From contig CAYVWR010000001.1 in NCBI GenBank assembly GCA_964455525.1, positions 248,001-312,000 of the forward strand: DNA of 64,000 nt, given 5' to 3'. Positions 1 to 8,783 of this stretch are shown here, piece by piece (within the stretch, counting starts at the first letter, position 1; the number at the start of each line of letters is the position of its first letter). This DNA comes from JAFDZV01 sp964455525. GTDB lineage: Bacteria; Bacteroidota; Ignavibacteria; OLB7. Below the pieces are notes generated by a model. The model was not told where the DNA came from and did not search any database. It worked only from the letters and a program-made list of their open reading frames with translations. The position numbers were made by a program, and so were the translations under genes.

Positions 1-1570
1 CCTTGGCAAGACGTGTACGGCGATCGAGGATATTTCCCCGAAAATTGAATGTATAGGTGGTAAGTCCTCCTTCAGGATCGAGGACTTCGGTGCGCTGCAC
101 CGGAACATTCAGATAGTCATCATGCGATGGAAGCCATTGCAGCGGGGTATACTGGAACCGATAGAGATATCCGCCGTGCATCTGCCGCAGCACATGCCCA
201 TAGCTCCAGCTCGATGGATCTTCGTCATAATAATTTTCGACATAGACATTTCCGTGGCCATCATCGACCCGGATAATGTTATGGCGAAGAGTTTCCGGCA
301 GGTGAAGGCCCCCATAGCTATAGGTCCGCTCCATCCGATTGGTATCGCCAGGATGGGCTACAGGATAGCGGACACGAAGCAGGCGCTGAATATCCGGATC
401 ATGATAATAATCGACTTCTCTCCCCAGACTATCGCTCACCCGCTCCAGCAATCCGCAGTTTCCATAGATGAAACGAAGGTAATGGTATGGCCATGAAGCG
501 GAGGCACCGCTGGCGTCGACGGGCTTGCAGGTAACCTGATTCAGACGGTTCTCATCATCGTAATCATACTCGAGCCGGTTACCGAAACGGTCGCGCACCG
601 TCACCAGAGGTATGCGATAGATATTGGTCCATCCGTCCGGCCGACCGAAAAACCATGAGAGACCTCCCACATCGTGAATGACATACTCCCCGTCCGGATC
701 AAGAAACGGGAGCCGCTCCAGCTTCTGGAATACGCCGCGCGGCGGCTCAAACTCCTCGCCATTCCAGGCGAAGATATCTTCCCGAAGATCGCCATTCCAG
801 CGCGCAACATCGCCGGTGATGTCTCCATCGGCCGGAAGAAGCTCACGCAGATAGATATTATGATTATGATCCCAGTTCCATGCGAAAGGCCCGGGGAAGG
901 GATGTCCGCTCCGATACGAACGAACGAGCGCAAGCGGAAGGACCGAGCCGGGAACAACCAGATCGGCCTCTTGAATCGTAAATGCTCCGCGATAGAGATC
1001 AACGGGGTCTCCTCCTTCGACCGTTTCATTGCTTACTTCGGCACTGAACGGCATGCTGAGAGGCTGCTTCTGCTCTTCTTCGGAAAGAGGAGCATACTGT
1101 GGGCCGGGAGGATTATTATCATCAGATGATGTTTCGATGGCAGGACTCACCGTAGCGCCGGTAGCAGATTGGGGTGCCCCCTGCACATCGCCGGAATCCT
1201 CCCTGATGTTCTGCTCCTTGGGGCTCTCCGACACTGTTGCAACATTCCACAGAAGATCTTCGCAAGTGAAAGGACAATTATCTTTCTGCGCCTGCTTGCA
1301 GATCTTATCGATCAGGAGCCTGGTTGCGTTGGTATTCTGGACAATGGCGGCTCTACGAGTCTGCAACGGCTGTTCAGCGGTTCCCTCAGTGACATGCCTC
1401 GCCGTCTTGAGGATTTCGATCAACTGGCACGGAGTATCAACCTTCACCGATTTTTGTCCGTCGATACTGTGTGCAACACCTCCCACGGTATATATCAATG
1501 GGAGTTCTTCATTATTGGTAAATATGATGGGAAACTGTACAGATCCGGCTGTCTCTTGACCGTTTGGCAT
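1..1570 (-). CDS. RHS/YD-repeat protein, C-terminal part beyond the window edge
   Basis: About 523 residues are visible, reading leftwards off the window. The ATG at 1570 is preceded by a GAGAGG ribosome site. Residues 1-180 are a non-repetitive acidic leader of unknown role. From about residue 187 there is a DUF6531-like RHS entry segment (GGDPVDLYRGAF, then LPLALVRSYRSG). YD-type repeats follow, for example DRFGNRLEYDYDDENRLNQ near residue 327, with further Y-D/G motifs to the edge. RHS repeats form a shell that in polymorphic toxins encloses a variable C-terminal domain; that end is outside the window, so toxin activity cannot be judged. It lies 111 bp downstream of the 1244-residue gene on the same strand, with a strong hairpin between them. 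The family is secure; the function is open. Confidence 0.85.
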   Translation of the reverse strand, partial: MPNGQETAGSVQFPIIFTNNEELPLIYTVGGVAHSIDGQKSVKVDTPCQLIEILKTARHVTEGTAEQPLQTRRAAIVQNTNATRLLIDKICKQAQKDNCPFTCEDLLWNVATVSESPKEQNIREDSGDVQGAPQSATGATVSPAIETSSDDNNPPGPQYAPLSEEEQKQPLSMPFSAEVSNETVEGGDPVDLYRGAFTIQEADLVVPGSVLPLALVRSYRSGHPFPGPFAWNWDHNHNIYLRELLPADGDITGDVARWNGDLREDIFAWNGEEFEPPRGVFQKLERLPFLDPDGEYVIHDVGGLSWFFGRPDGWTNIYRIPLVTVRDRFGNRLEYDYDDENRLNQVTCKPVDASGASASWPYHYLRFIYGNCGLLERVSDSLGREVDYYHDPDIQRLLRVRYPVAHPGDTNRMERTYSYGGLHLPETLRHNIIRVDDGHGNVYVENYYDEDPSSWSYGHVLRQMHGGYLYRFQYTPLQWLPSHDDYLNVPVQRTEVLDPEGGLTTYTFNFRGNILDRRTRLAK

Positions 1571-1641
1571 ACAAGCCTCTCAGGGATAATAATTGTGGTG
1601 ATGAAAAAAAGAAGGCCGACTCTTGAAATCACTATACGATT

Positions 1642-1670
1642 CCCGGCGGCACCCCAGAAGTGCCGCCGGG
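1642..1670 (-). terminator. Perfect 11-bp hairpin between the Ig-repeat gene and the RHS gene
   Basis: CCCGGCGGCAC at 1642-1652 pairs perfectly with GTGCCGCCGGG at 1660-1670 around a 7-nt loop. It starts 12 bp after the stop codon of the upstream minus-strand gene. There is no clear U-tract after it, so it may be an attenuator, a 3'-end stabiliser or an imperfect terminator that sets the ratio of the two gene products. Confidence 0.6.
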
Positions 1671-1681
1671 GACCAGAATCA

Positions 1682-4600
1682 TCAGACCGAAACGCCACCG
1701 TAGACCTTCACCCCGAAGGTGAAATCACCGCCGGCAGTACCATCTCCCGACGGGAAGGCGTTCGGCTCGCCGTCCAGAGGCCCGTTATTATAGGTTATCC
1801 GGCTACCCGAGCCGCTTCCGACAAGGGTGACTACATAGTCGCCACTTGCCAGTGGCGCGGACAGAACCAGCCATGCCCGGGTATCGTCCTTCATAACCAC
1901 TGAGCCACTCTGCGTGGTCGTACCCGCCTGAATCTTGAACGTACTCGTGGTCACGGTTCCGGTATCCGGTGCCTTGCTGAACGTCACCTCAATGACATTC
2001 GGATAGCTGGAGACCGGCACGGCAAGTAGCTCGCTCGGATGGCTCATCTGCATCAACACCAGAGCGTTATTACTGTTCTGATAATTGCTCCGGATCTTTA
2101 CCCCCGTCACCCGAAGTGTGGAAACAAGCGGGGGAGTGGTAATAACCGGAGCATTTCCCACCTTGAGGTTGAACCCGAAATCCCCCCCCTCAACGCCGTC
2201 TCCGGAGGGAAGGTTGCCCGGCTCTCCATCGAGCAACTTGGTCTGATAGGTCGGGGCATCATCCCCGCTGCCAAGGACCTTGCACTGGTAGGTCTTTCCA
2301 GCCTCCAGCTGCGTAAGGATCTTGAACCGCGACGCAGCACCGTACACTCCGATCAGACCGATGTTCAGAGGAGTAATTCCGTCGACGATCGTAAATGACC
2401 CATCCACCACTGAACCACTATCAGGCGCATGGCTGAAATCGATCTCGATGATATCGGGAGTGTCTTCAACGTTTACCCTCTGCTCAACTCCAGGATGCAC
2501 CATCTGCGTCAGAACCTTCGGGTTGTTGGCGTCCGGCACGGAACTCATAAAACGGACTCCCACAACCTTGAGAAGCTGCGTTGGAATTACCGGAGGTTGG
2601 GAGGTGACGGGGAGATACGGCTTCATCATGAAGGTGAAATTTCCCCCTTCCATATTATTTCCCGACGGAAGCCCTATCGGTTCTCCATCGAGCGGAAGTC
2701 CCTGAAAGGTGATCTTGTTCCCCCCCAGCCCTCGTAACGTCACCGTGTACAGCGCATTCGCCTGGATGCTATCGGTGATCGTCAGGGTGGCGGTGGCATT
2801 GTTGCCGAGAGATACCGTGGCGTTGACGGCCTGGCCGTTCTGGGTGACGCTGAAGGTCTGCGCCGTAACGGTTCCTGTATCCGGCTGGGCACTGAACGTC
2901 ACCTTGATGATATTCGGCTGATCCATGAAATTCACTACCTGCACATTGCGCGGATCATCCATGGAACGAAGCACACGCGGGTTCCCAGGATCAGGACTGG
3001 AGCTTGCAAAAATCACCTCGGTCACTTTTGCAAACGGCGTTACCGGAGAAACGGTGGTTGAGGGAGTTCCGATAGCTCGCATGGCGAACCTGAAGTCTCC
3101 TCCCTCGACGCCGTCCCCGGACGGGAGTCCCAGAGGATCACCATCCAGGGATTTCCCTCCGAACGTGATCGGCGGAGATGAAGACCCGTTCACGGTTACC
3201 GTATAGATGACACCGGCCTGGATCGGATCGGTGATGATAAGCCGCACGATATTGGATGCGATACGGACAACATGTTTGTTGATGGAGACATTCCCCTGCC
3301 TGATCGTGATGGCTGATCCGGTGATGCTCCCGCCGTCAGGAGTATCGCTGAAGATGATATCGATGACGTTCGGCTTGTCGTCATAGGACAACTGCTGGAT
3401 CGCCACGGGACTGGTCATCTCCTGGAGAATACGGACCGTATCGGGATCAGGATAGGTGCTGCCGATACGGACACCGATAACCGTACGAAGCGGATCGGCA
3501 AGAACCGGAGTCCTGGGAGCGATCGAGCGGAGTATCTGCTCCTTGACGGCCAGAACCTCCTTGATCGGTTTCTGAACGATTTCACTTATCTCCCATGGAT
3601 CGGTACGGATGAAATTCTTCAGCGTGATATTCCCCAGTGCCCTGATGACCTTATCACGATATTCGAACGGAATCGACGGAGAAACGCTGATCGGCTTGCC
3701 GATTTCACTGCTCAGCTTATACTTCTCAAGTACCTCAGCGACCCTGGAATAAAAAACATTGCTTTTGACAAACGGTGTCGCGCACTTCTGGGCTCCCTCT
3801 CCCATGGTCAGCGACTTGAGAAGTTCTCGGCGTATGAAGGCAGCCAGCTCATTGCTTTGATAGATAGCCTCTTCGGTAGCAGGGCCATTCATAATTTCCC
3901 GCTCTCCCATCTCTCTGGTAAGATTCATTCCCGGCCAGGTAACCACTCGCACGGAAGAATTTACAGGGGGTCCGGGAGGAATATGCTCATCGATCTCCTC
4001 ACATTCGTCATTGACATCACCGCCACCCCCGCCTGAACCCGAGCCGCCACCGGAACCGGAACCACCCCCCGAGCCATTTCCCATCCCACCATCGCTAGGG
4101 CAGCAGCAGAGATCACGGCTATTGATGAACATGCTACTCAGGCTTTCCCGGATACTGAAAGGCTTCTTTTTGAGATGAACAAGAAAATTGAATTTCAAAA
4201 TCCCCGTATTAATACCGGTATTATAAACCTGCCATGACACTTCACCCTTCATGATAACCCTAGCACTTGAAATCGATTCCACAGATGTCTTTGTAGGGTC
4301 TTTTGGCCACCCCGGCCGCTCCTCGATGACATTTATCCCCTCCTCACTGGTCTTGTCGACGTCGATCATCCATCCCTCGGGAGGCTCGTACAGGAAGGAT
4401 TTAGTGGTATATCCGGTTGCGTCGACGGGCGCTCCGGAACGGGGCTGCGATTGCATCTCATAGGATACAAGCACGGTATCCTCTTCGGTATCATTTGCGA
4501 ACCGGGTCTCAGCCTCGAGGTGAGCAGTTTGAAGATTGGCGCTCACACAGAAATCAGAAACGCTTTGCGGCCGGACAACTACAAGAAAAATATCTTGGAT

Positions 4601-5416
4601 TCCTTCGAGCGCGCGAGGCCCATTGATAAACGTTGCCTGGCTCTGAAGAACATGGGGACGGGGTTCCATGAAGAACACAGCACGATTGGTTCCGACATGA
4701 AACGACTGAAAAAGGTTATAAAGCTGGGAAAGCTGTGTGGTATGAGAGGAAAGTTCCCGTCGCTCGGTGCTTCTGTCCACCGTAGTGACCTCGGAGCGCT
4801 CAGAGCCAGCACGATTGGTAGTACTCGAGCCTCCGGATAGGCCTACTCCACCCCCTCCAAGTACATCGTCAACAATAGGAAGACTGATACCGAAGTTCAA
4901 TCCTGCATTGAACGAACTGAAGGTCTCCGTGCTTTCGGAATTTATCGCGCTTTTACCCACGGAAACGGAACTCTGAGAACCGGAAGCCATCTGTCCAGTA
5001 GAAGACACCGCTTCAAACAGTTCACGTTTTTTAGGCTCGAAATCGGCAAAATAAATATCACGTGCCGTTCCCCCGCCAGCAGGTGTTACAGAGATCTGAA
5101 GAAGCGCACCATAACATGCACGGGCTTTCTGGAGTGCGGCCGCCTGAGTTCCTACCAATCCAGAAACATGTGAAGTTGCGACCGCGGCGACATCCGGCGT
5201 GATTGATACCGTTACCTTGAGGTAGGTGATTCGCTGCCCATATTTTTCCAATAAAGATTGATACTCATCCTCCGGAGTATATTCATAGATAACTATTGAA
5301 GGCTTCCAGGGGCTGGGTGGCTTGCTTGCACAGATTAGACTGTGCACCATATCATCGGTAAAGCATTTGCGCTTCCATGGGATATCCGTGGGAAGCCCGA
5401 GATTGAACGAACTCAT
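1682..5416 (-). CDS. Large multidomain protein with four Ig-like (SbsA/Big_5-type) repeats
   Basis: The protein has 1244 residues and starts at an ATG with a GGAGGAG ribosome site. I do not recognise the N-terminal ~430 residues; they include a Gly/Ser-rich stretch and a segment reading LSQLYNLFQSFHVGTNRA. A Gly/Ser linker at about 450-475 separates this from a helical-looking region (about 500-665). Four repeats of about 145 residues follow to the C-terminus. Each opens with a V-x-G/E-V segment and N-P-x-V-L, has an NVIEVTFSxAPDTGTV-like core typical of Ig-like adhesin domains, and closes on LDGEPxxLPSGDGxxGGDF. There is no obvious Sec signal and no T9SS tail. It probably forms a unit with the RHS gene downstream. 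A surface or toxin-carrier role is inference only. Confidence 0.75.
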   Translation of the reverse strand: MSSFNLGLPTDIPWKRKCFTDDMVHSLICASKPPSPWKPSIVIYEYTPEDEYQSLLEKYGQRITYLKVTVSITPDVAAVATSHVSGLVGTQAAALQKARACYGALLQISVTPAGGGTARDIYFADFEPKKRELFEAVSSTGQMASGSQSSVSVGKSAINSESTETFSSFNAGLNFGISLPIVDDVLGGGGVGLSGGSSTTNRAGSERSEVTTVDRSTERRELSSHTTQLSQLYNLFQSFHVGTNRAVFFMEPRPHVLQSQATFINGPRALEGIQDIFLVVVRPQSVSDFCVSANLQTAHLEAETRFANDTEEDTVLVSYEMQSQPRSGAPVDATGYTTKSFLYEPPEGWMIDVDKTSEEGINVIEERPGWPKDPTKTSVESISSARVIMKGEVSWQVYNTGINTGILKFNFLVHLKKKPFSIRESLSSMFINSRDLCCCPSDGGMGNGSGGGSGSGGGSGSGGGGGDVNDECEEIDEHIPPGPPVNSSVRVVTWPGMNLTREMGEREIMNGPATEEAIYQSNELAAFIRRELLKSLTMGEGAQKCATPFVKSNVFYSRVAEVLEKYKLSSEIGKPISVSPSIPFEYRDKVIRALGNITLKNFIRTDPWEISEIVQKPIKEVLAVKEQILRSIAPRTPVLADPLRTVIGVRIGSTYPDPDTVRILQEMTSPVAIQQLSYDDKPNVIDIIFSDTPDGGSITGSAITIRQGNVSINKHVVRIASNIVRLIITDPIQAGVIYTVTVNGSSSPPITFGGKSLDGDPLGLPSGDGVEGGDFRFAMRAIGTPSTTVSPVTPFAKVTEVIFASSSPDPGNPRVLRSMDDPRNVQVVNFMDQPNIIKVTFSAQPDTGTVTAQTFSVTQNGQAVNATVSLGNNATATLTITDSIQANALYTVTLRGLGGNKITFQGLPLDGEPIGLPSGNNMEGGNFTFMMKPYLPVTSQPPVIPTQLLKVVGVRFMSSVPDANNPKVLTQMVHPGVEQRVNVEDTPDIIEIDFSHAPDSGSVVDGSFTIVDGITPLNIGLIGVYGAASRFKILTQLEAGKTYQCKVLGSGDDAPTYQTKLLDGEPGNLPSGDGVEGGDFGFNLKVGNAPVITTPPLVSTLRVTGVKIRSNYQNSNNALVLMQMSHPSELLAVPVSSYPNVIEVTFSKAPDTGTVTTSTFKIQAGTTTQSGSVVMKDDTRAWLVLSAPLASGDYVVTLVGSGSGSRITYNNGPLDGEPNAFPSGDGTAGGDFTFGVKVYGGVSV

Positions 5417-5816
5417 GCGTCGCTCCTCCAGAGATTATTCTGGTTGATATTGTGATGGATGTGCATGGCACGGCCCGGCATTAAGCCAGGATCACGGCCT
5501 GAATCATGATGACATATTGCCCCGGCCATGGCTCTGCCAAGGCACGAACACAAAAGACTCAAAATGTTACGAGGTGATAGACAATCTCAGTGCAATGGCC
5601 AGAACGAAGTATTGAAGCTTATGCGTTTGTGGTCGGCTACCATCTGTGGCAATGATAGATAAACCACGGTGGCGTGTCAAGAGAAATATACAGGCTTAAG
5701 CGAATAAGTCTTTCTCCCAACAATGATATCCAATCGCACAATATAAACAATCGGGGCGGCCTGGCCTTGGCAAGGCCGCCCCCGTGTATGGGAATAGCTT
5801 CTCAGAGCGTTGAAAT
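5417..5816. other. Divergent intergenic region with a GC-rich palindrome
   Basis: This 400-bp stretch separates the minus-strand Ig-repeat gene from the plus-strand frameshifted gene, so promoters in both directions are expected; no confident -35/-10 pair was found. GGGGCGGCC at 5753-5761 pairs with GGCCGCCCC at 5774-5782, and GGCCTTG-G-CAAGGCC at 5763-5777 is a second, alternative perfect palindrome inside it. The pair of mutually exclusive hairpins lies 35 bp before the start at 5817. Confidence 0.5.
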
Positions 5817-6565
5817 ATGATGAATGGTCTCCCTGATGTGGCAGTTGTTGATGACAACAATGATCCCGGAGAAGAATACATCAGCAATGATGGAAGATTT
5901 CACGTCGCCACCTATAAATATGATATAGGCCTTCAAGTAAAATCTTCCAAGAAGTTGATTTTTCAATTCCCCACCACCATCGCCCCCACTGATCCTGTAA
6001 ATGGCGGCTCGGCCGATCTTTCAAACCGGACAGTCAAACGAGACCTGATACAAATGGTCAACTGGGAACAACTTTATAACCGCTGCACCCTGTACCGGGG
6101 ATTCATAGATGGAACGCTGCTCCTCGATCATCATCAACGTTGGGGACTGGCAACAAATCTCCTCTGTCTTATGGGAGGAGAGACGAAGTTCTTTGAGGGG
6201 TTGTCGAAACGTCCTGAGTACAACTTGGACAAATGGGATGCAGAGTGCCAGCACATCAGCAAACGATGTTATGCCCCTGCTCGATACTCTACGTTCTACC
6301 CCGAGGCTGAGGAGATCGCACAGGCTATCAACCTTGTAGAAGCCGCTAAGCTGAAAGCCGGCCAAATCCACATTTATGAATCACCAGAATACCTGACGCC
6401 GAGAGGAAATTCATCAGCACTATGCAGGAGATCATGGATCAGCCGGGTGAGGGCGTTTATGTCGTGCGCGCTGACACCAGTATTCGAGGTGCTTGTAGAG
6501 TGCCCGCAGACAACCAACCGTGTCGGTCTCCCATGTGGTACAGCGGCATTCAATACTCTCGCTAA
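5817..6565 (+). pseudogene. Unrecognised gene interrupted by a frameshift
   Basis: The frame starting at 5817 (ATG ATG, in-frame stop just upstream) looks coding for about 190 residues, with charged and aromatic-rich stretches such as LIQMVNWEQLYNRCTLYRGF. Near 6380-6398 coding character jumps to the -1 frame (codons starting at 6395), giving PDAERKFISTMQEIMDQPGE and then GVYVVRADTSIRGACRVPAD up to TAA at 6563-6565. The original frame continues only as low-complexity, non-coding-looking residues to 6629. Restoring the frame would give a protein of about 248 residues. No family was recognised. It may be a decayed gene, a sequencing indel or, less likely, a recoding site; no slippery heptamer is visible. 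It lies next to the RHS/Ig-repeat genes in opposite orientation. Confidence 0.6.
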
Positions 6566-6699
6566 TGCAAAAGCGACTCTCGCTTGCGGCTATCGCGACA
6601 TTATCGAGATCCCTTTGTATGGTAAGTAGCAATAGGCATCGTTCAAACAAGAGACATTATCAACAAAATCCAGAGGCCTGCTCCTGTTTGGGAGGAATC

Positions 6700-7482
6700 A
6701 TGAAAAGAAGCATCCTGTTCCTGATGGGGGTATCCCTTCTGGCGCTCGGTTCCTGCTCCAAGTCCAGAATCGATCCCAGTAAGGTGATCTCCGATGAACT
6801 GCCGGATGATGCCACGTTTGGCGAGATGAAAGTCGGCGGGGATGGCCACCGCGCCCTCTTCGAGGTGTACCGTGCGACCACGAAGTTCAGCCCGGATAAT
6901 GTGATCCAGCAGGAAGTTGCCCAAGTCTCGCTGGAGAACCCGGATGCGCGGAAGCCCATCTATGGCGGTGAAGTCACGATCAATGGTACTCCCATTCGGG
7001 TCATCTACTCCTCCGACGGGCTTGCCAGATACCAGAGCATCCAGCATAACGTCTCCCCGCAGCTTCAGAGCGTGCCGCTGAGCTTCGGTGGCAGCTATCA
7101 GGTCTTCCGTGTGGGGGGGAACAGCAGTTTTCCGGCATTCGCCGACAGCCTGAAATCCCCTGCCACAACAGTCGATATCGCCGAGCCGCAGGTTGGAACA
7201 TCCCTCTCGAAATCGGCGGGATTCACCGTGCACTGGACCGGCACGGCGGGACATGATCTGACCTACATCACGATCTCGGGAAATGGTTTCAGGGGATTCG
7301 GAAAAAAAGTGACCGGAGAGAGCAGCCTGACGATCACCTCTTCGGATATCGCCGGGCTGAACCCTGGCGAGATGAACATCATCGTGACGAGCGGGAACTA
7401 CAAGGGAGTGGTATCCGGCGGGGTCGGGCGCCTTGTGGCTGTGTATTCGAGCATGGCTATAAAGACGGAGCTGGCCCCGTGA
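6700..7482 (+). CDS. Predicted lipoprotein of unknown function
   Basis: The protein has 260 residues. The start at 6700 is chosen because GGAGGA lies at 6691-6696 and the product then begins with a lipoprotein signal (MKRSILFLMGVSLLALGSC), with the lipobox Cys near residue 20. An upstream in-frame extension to 6520 would bury the signal and overlap the frameshifted gene. The mature part is beta-rich, with Gly/Thr/Ser-rich segments near 180-230 that resemble an Ig-like fold (HWTGTAGHDLTYITISG). No family was recognised. It is likely anchored to a membrane facing the periplasm or surface. A 10-bp hairpin with one mismatch at 7527-7551 follows 45 bp downstream. Confidence 0.75.
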   Translation: MKRSILFLMGVSLLALGSCSKSRIDPSKVISDELPDDATFGEMKVGGDGHRALFEVYRATTKFSPDNVIQQEVAQVSLENPDARKPIYGGEVTINGTPIRVIYSSDGLARYQSIQHNVSPQLQSVPLSFGGSYQVFRVGGNSSFPAFADSLKSPATTVDIAEPQVGTSLSKSAGFTVHWTGTAGHDLTYITISGNGFRGFGKKVTGESSLTITSSDIAGLNPGEMNIIVTSGNYKGVVSGGVGRLVAVYSSMAIKTELAP

Positions 7483-8261
7483 TGGCCTGCTGGAACAGCT
7501 CCGGGATTCCTACCTGGGCCATCTCGCACCGTAATCATGAAGATCACGGTGTCAACGATAACGACAGGATGAAACCGGTGCATCGCTGCTCCCCGCTATT
7601 CTGAGAGAATCTCCTACCGTTGTTCCCGCACAGCATTTGATGTCCACATCAGTACAGGAATAGCATGGCCCCTCGGAATTATTATGGCGCTCACTCTCAG
7701 TCTATCCCTTATGAGCAGCACAACACTTCCGGCTCAGCAATCCCTTCTCCAAACAACGGTGAAAAGATGCGTCGAGGCAATAGCTACAGGAGATTAGGCG
7801 GATAGAACCCGGCATGAGGCATGCCGCATGGGATTGACATCCATCGTCTTTGCATCCGCCAATCGTTGTTTGCGCGCCTGTTTGCTCTTCGGTGCCCGGA
7901 ACTATTTTCCGGGATTTTTACGAAAAACTTGAGACCTGGCGCTATAAACCCATGTCCGTTGGCTCCCGAAGATCTCGTTTCCGTAGAGTCTGCGAGCCTT
8001 CCAGGTTTTCTGGAGACAGGCTCTAAGTATTTCCTAGGTAGCTCATTTATTTACAATGCTAACTAGATTGTGGCTGTCGGAATATGATAGAGGTCCATTA
8101 CGGTTAACCGTGCTTGGAGGAGGCACTCCGGCGATACGCGCAGGCCAATGCGTGGCCTTACGCATATCGTACCCGCATGCCTATGCAGTAGCTGGGGAAT
8201 TTCCTTACTCATCTACATTCAATGCCGACAATACTCATTCATTTTTTTTGGGAGAGGACCA
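7483..8261. other. Non-coding stretch
   Basis: No convincing gene was seen in 779 bp. It holds a hairpin at 7527-7551 (CACCGTAATC with GATCACGGTG) and another at 7994-8023 (GAGCCT ... CCAG-GTTTT-CTGG ... AGGCTC). Short open frames here lack coding character. Confidence 0.5.
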
Positions 8262-8624
8262 ATGGGATTGCAGGGAAAGTACACAACCGGAAGTGTTTCC
8301 GGGTTTGAGCTGGACATCACCACCAGCAACGACGCCAATGGCACGTTTTCAGGAACTTTCACTATCCGTACGGGAGTGAACCAGTACAGCATCAACATTA
8401 CTGGGCATTATCATTTCCGCGACAGCACAAACGACCCTACATTGTTGAATTTCTGGGGGATGCAGGATAATGGGCCATCCACTCCGGGAATTTATGTGGG
8501 ATACGCAGGGATCTGCTTTAGCAGTCAGAACTATAGCACGATCAACGGACATGGTGGAGTCTCCATGGTCGATCCACAGGGCAATGCCAGCAGCACTCCA
8601 TTCGGCATGCTTACAAAAGCCTAA
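8262..8624 (+). CDS. Small beta-rich protein, possibly avidin-like
   Basis: The protein has 120 residues. The start at 8262 is preceded by GGGAGAGGA, a good ribosome site; longer versions read into low-quality sequence. Alternating hydrophobic strands and Gly turns run throughout, such as GLQGKY, GTFSGTFTI and YSINITGHYHF. The opening G-K-Y / G-x-F-x-G-T pattern recalls the first strands of avidin-like or lipocalin-like barrels. Trp is scarce, so biotin binding is not supported. There is no signal peptide. A strong hairpin follows at 8659-8690. It is a real small gene by ribosome site and composition; the fold is a weak guess. Confidence 0.6.
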   Translation: MGLQGKYTTGSVSGFELDITTSNDANGTFSGTFTIRTGVNQYSINITGHYHFRDSTNDPTLLNFWGMQDNGPSTPGIYVGYAGICFSSQNYSTINGHGGVSMVDPQGNASSTPFGMLTKA

Positions 8625-8658
8625 AGCCCTTTTGACACTCTGATTCATGCCATTGCAG

Positions 8659-8690
8659 CGCCGGGAAGGAACCCCTTATCCTTCCCGGCG
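8659..8690 (+). terminator. Hairpin downstream of the small beta-rich gene
   Basis: CGCCGGGAAGGA at 8659-8670 pairs perfectly with TCCTTCCCGGCG at 8679-8690 around an 8-nt loop, 35 bp after the stop codon. Only TTATG follows, so the U-tract is poor. Confidence 0.65.
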
Positions 8691-8783
8691 TTATGCGTTT
8701 CAATCCCACCGCTCCTTCCGTTTTCTCTTCACTCCCCGCCCACCATACAAAAACAACCGTAGTGCAAACAGCGCCTGTGGCAT

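Noticed and set aside
5817..6565. Programmed frameshifting as explanation for the frame change
   Set aside because: No slippery heptamer or downstream hairpin was found at 6380-6400; a mutation or sequencing indel is simpler.
7994..8027. Possible second copy of the MITE-like end (GGTTTTCTGGAGACAGGCTCTAAG)
   Set aside because: The right end resembles the 15004 terminus, but no left end or target duplication was found, and a local hairpin (GAGCCT/AGGCTC) explains the sequence.
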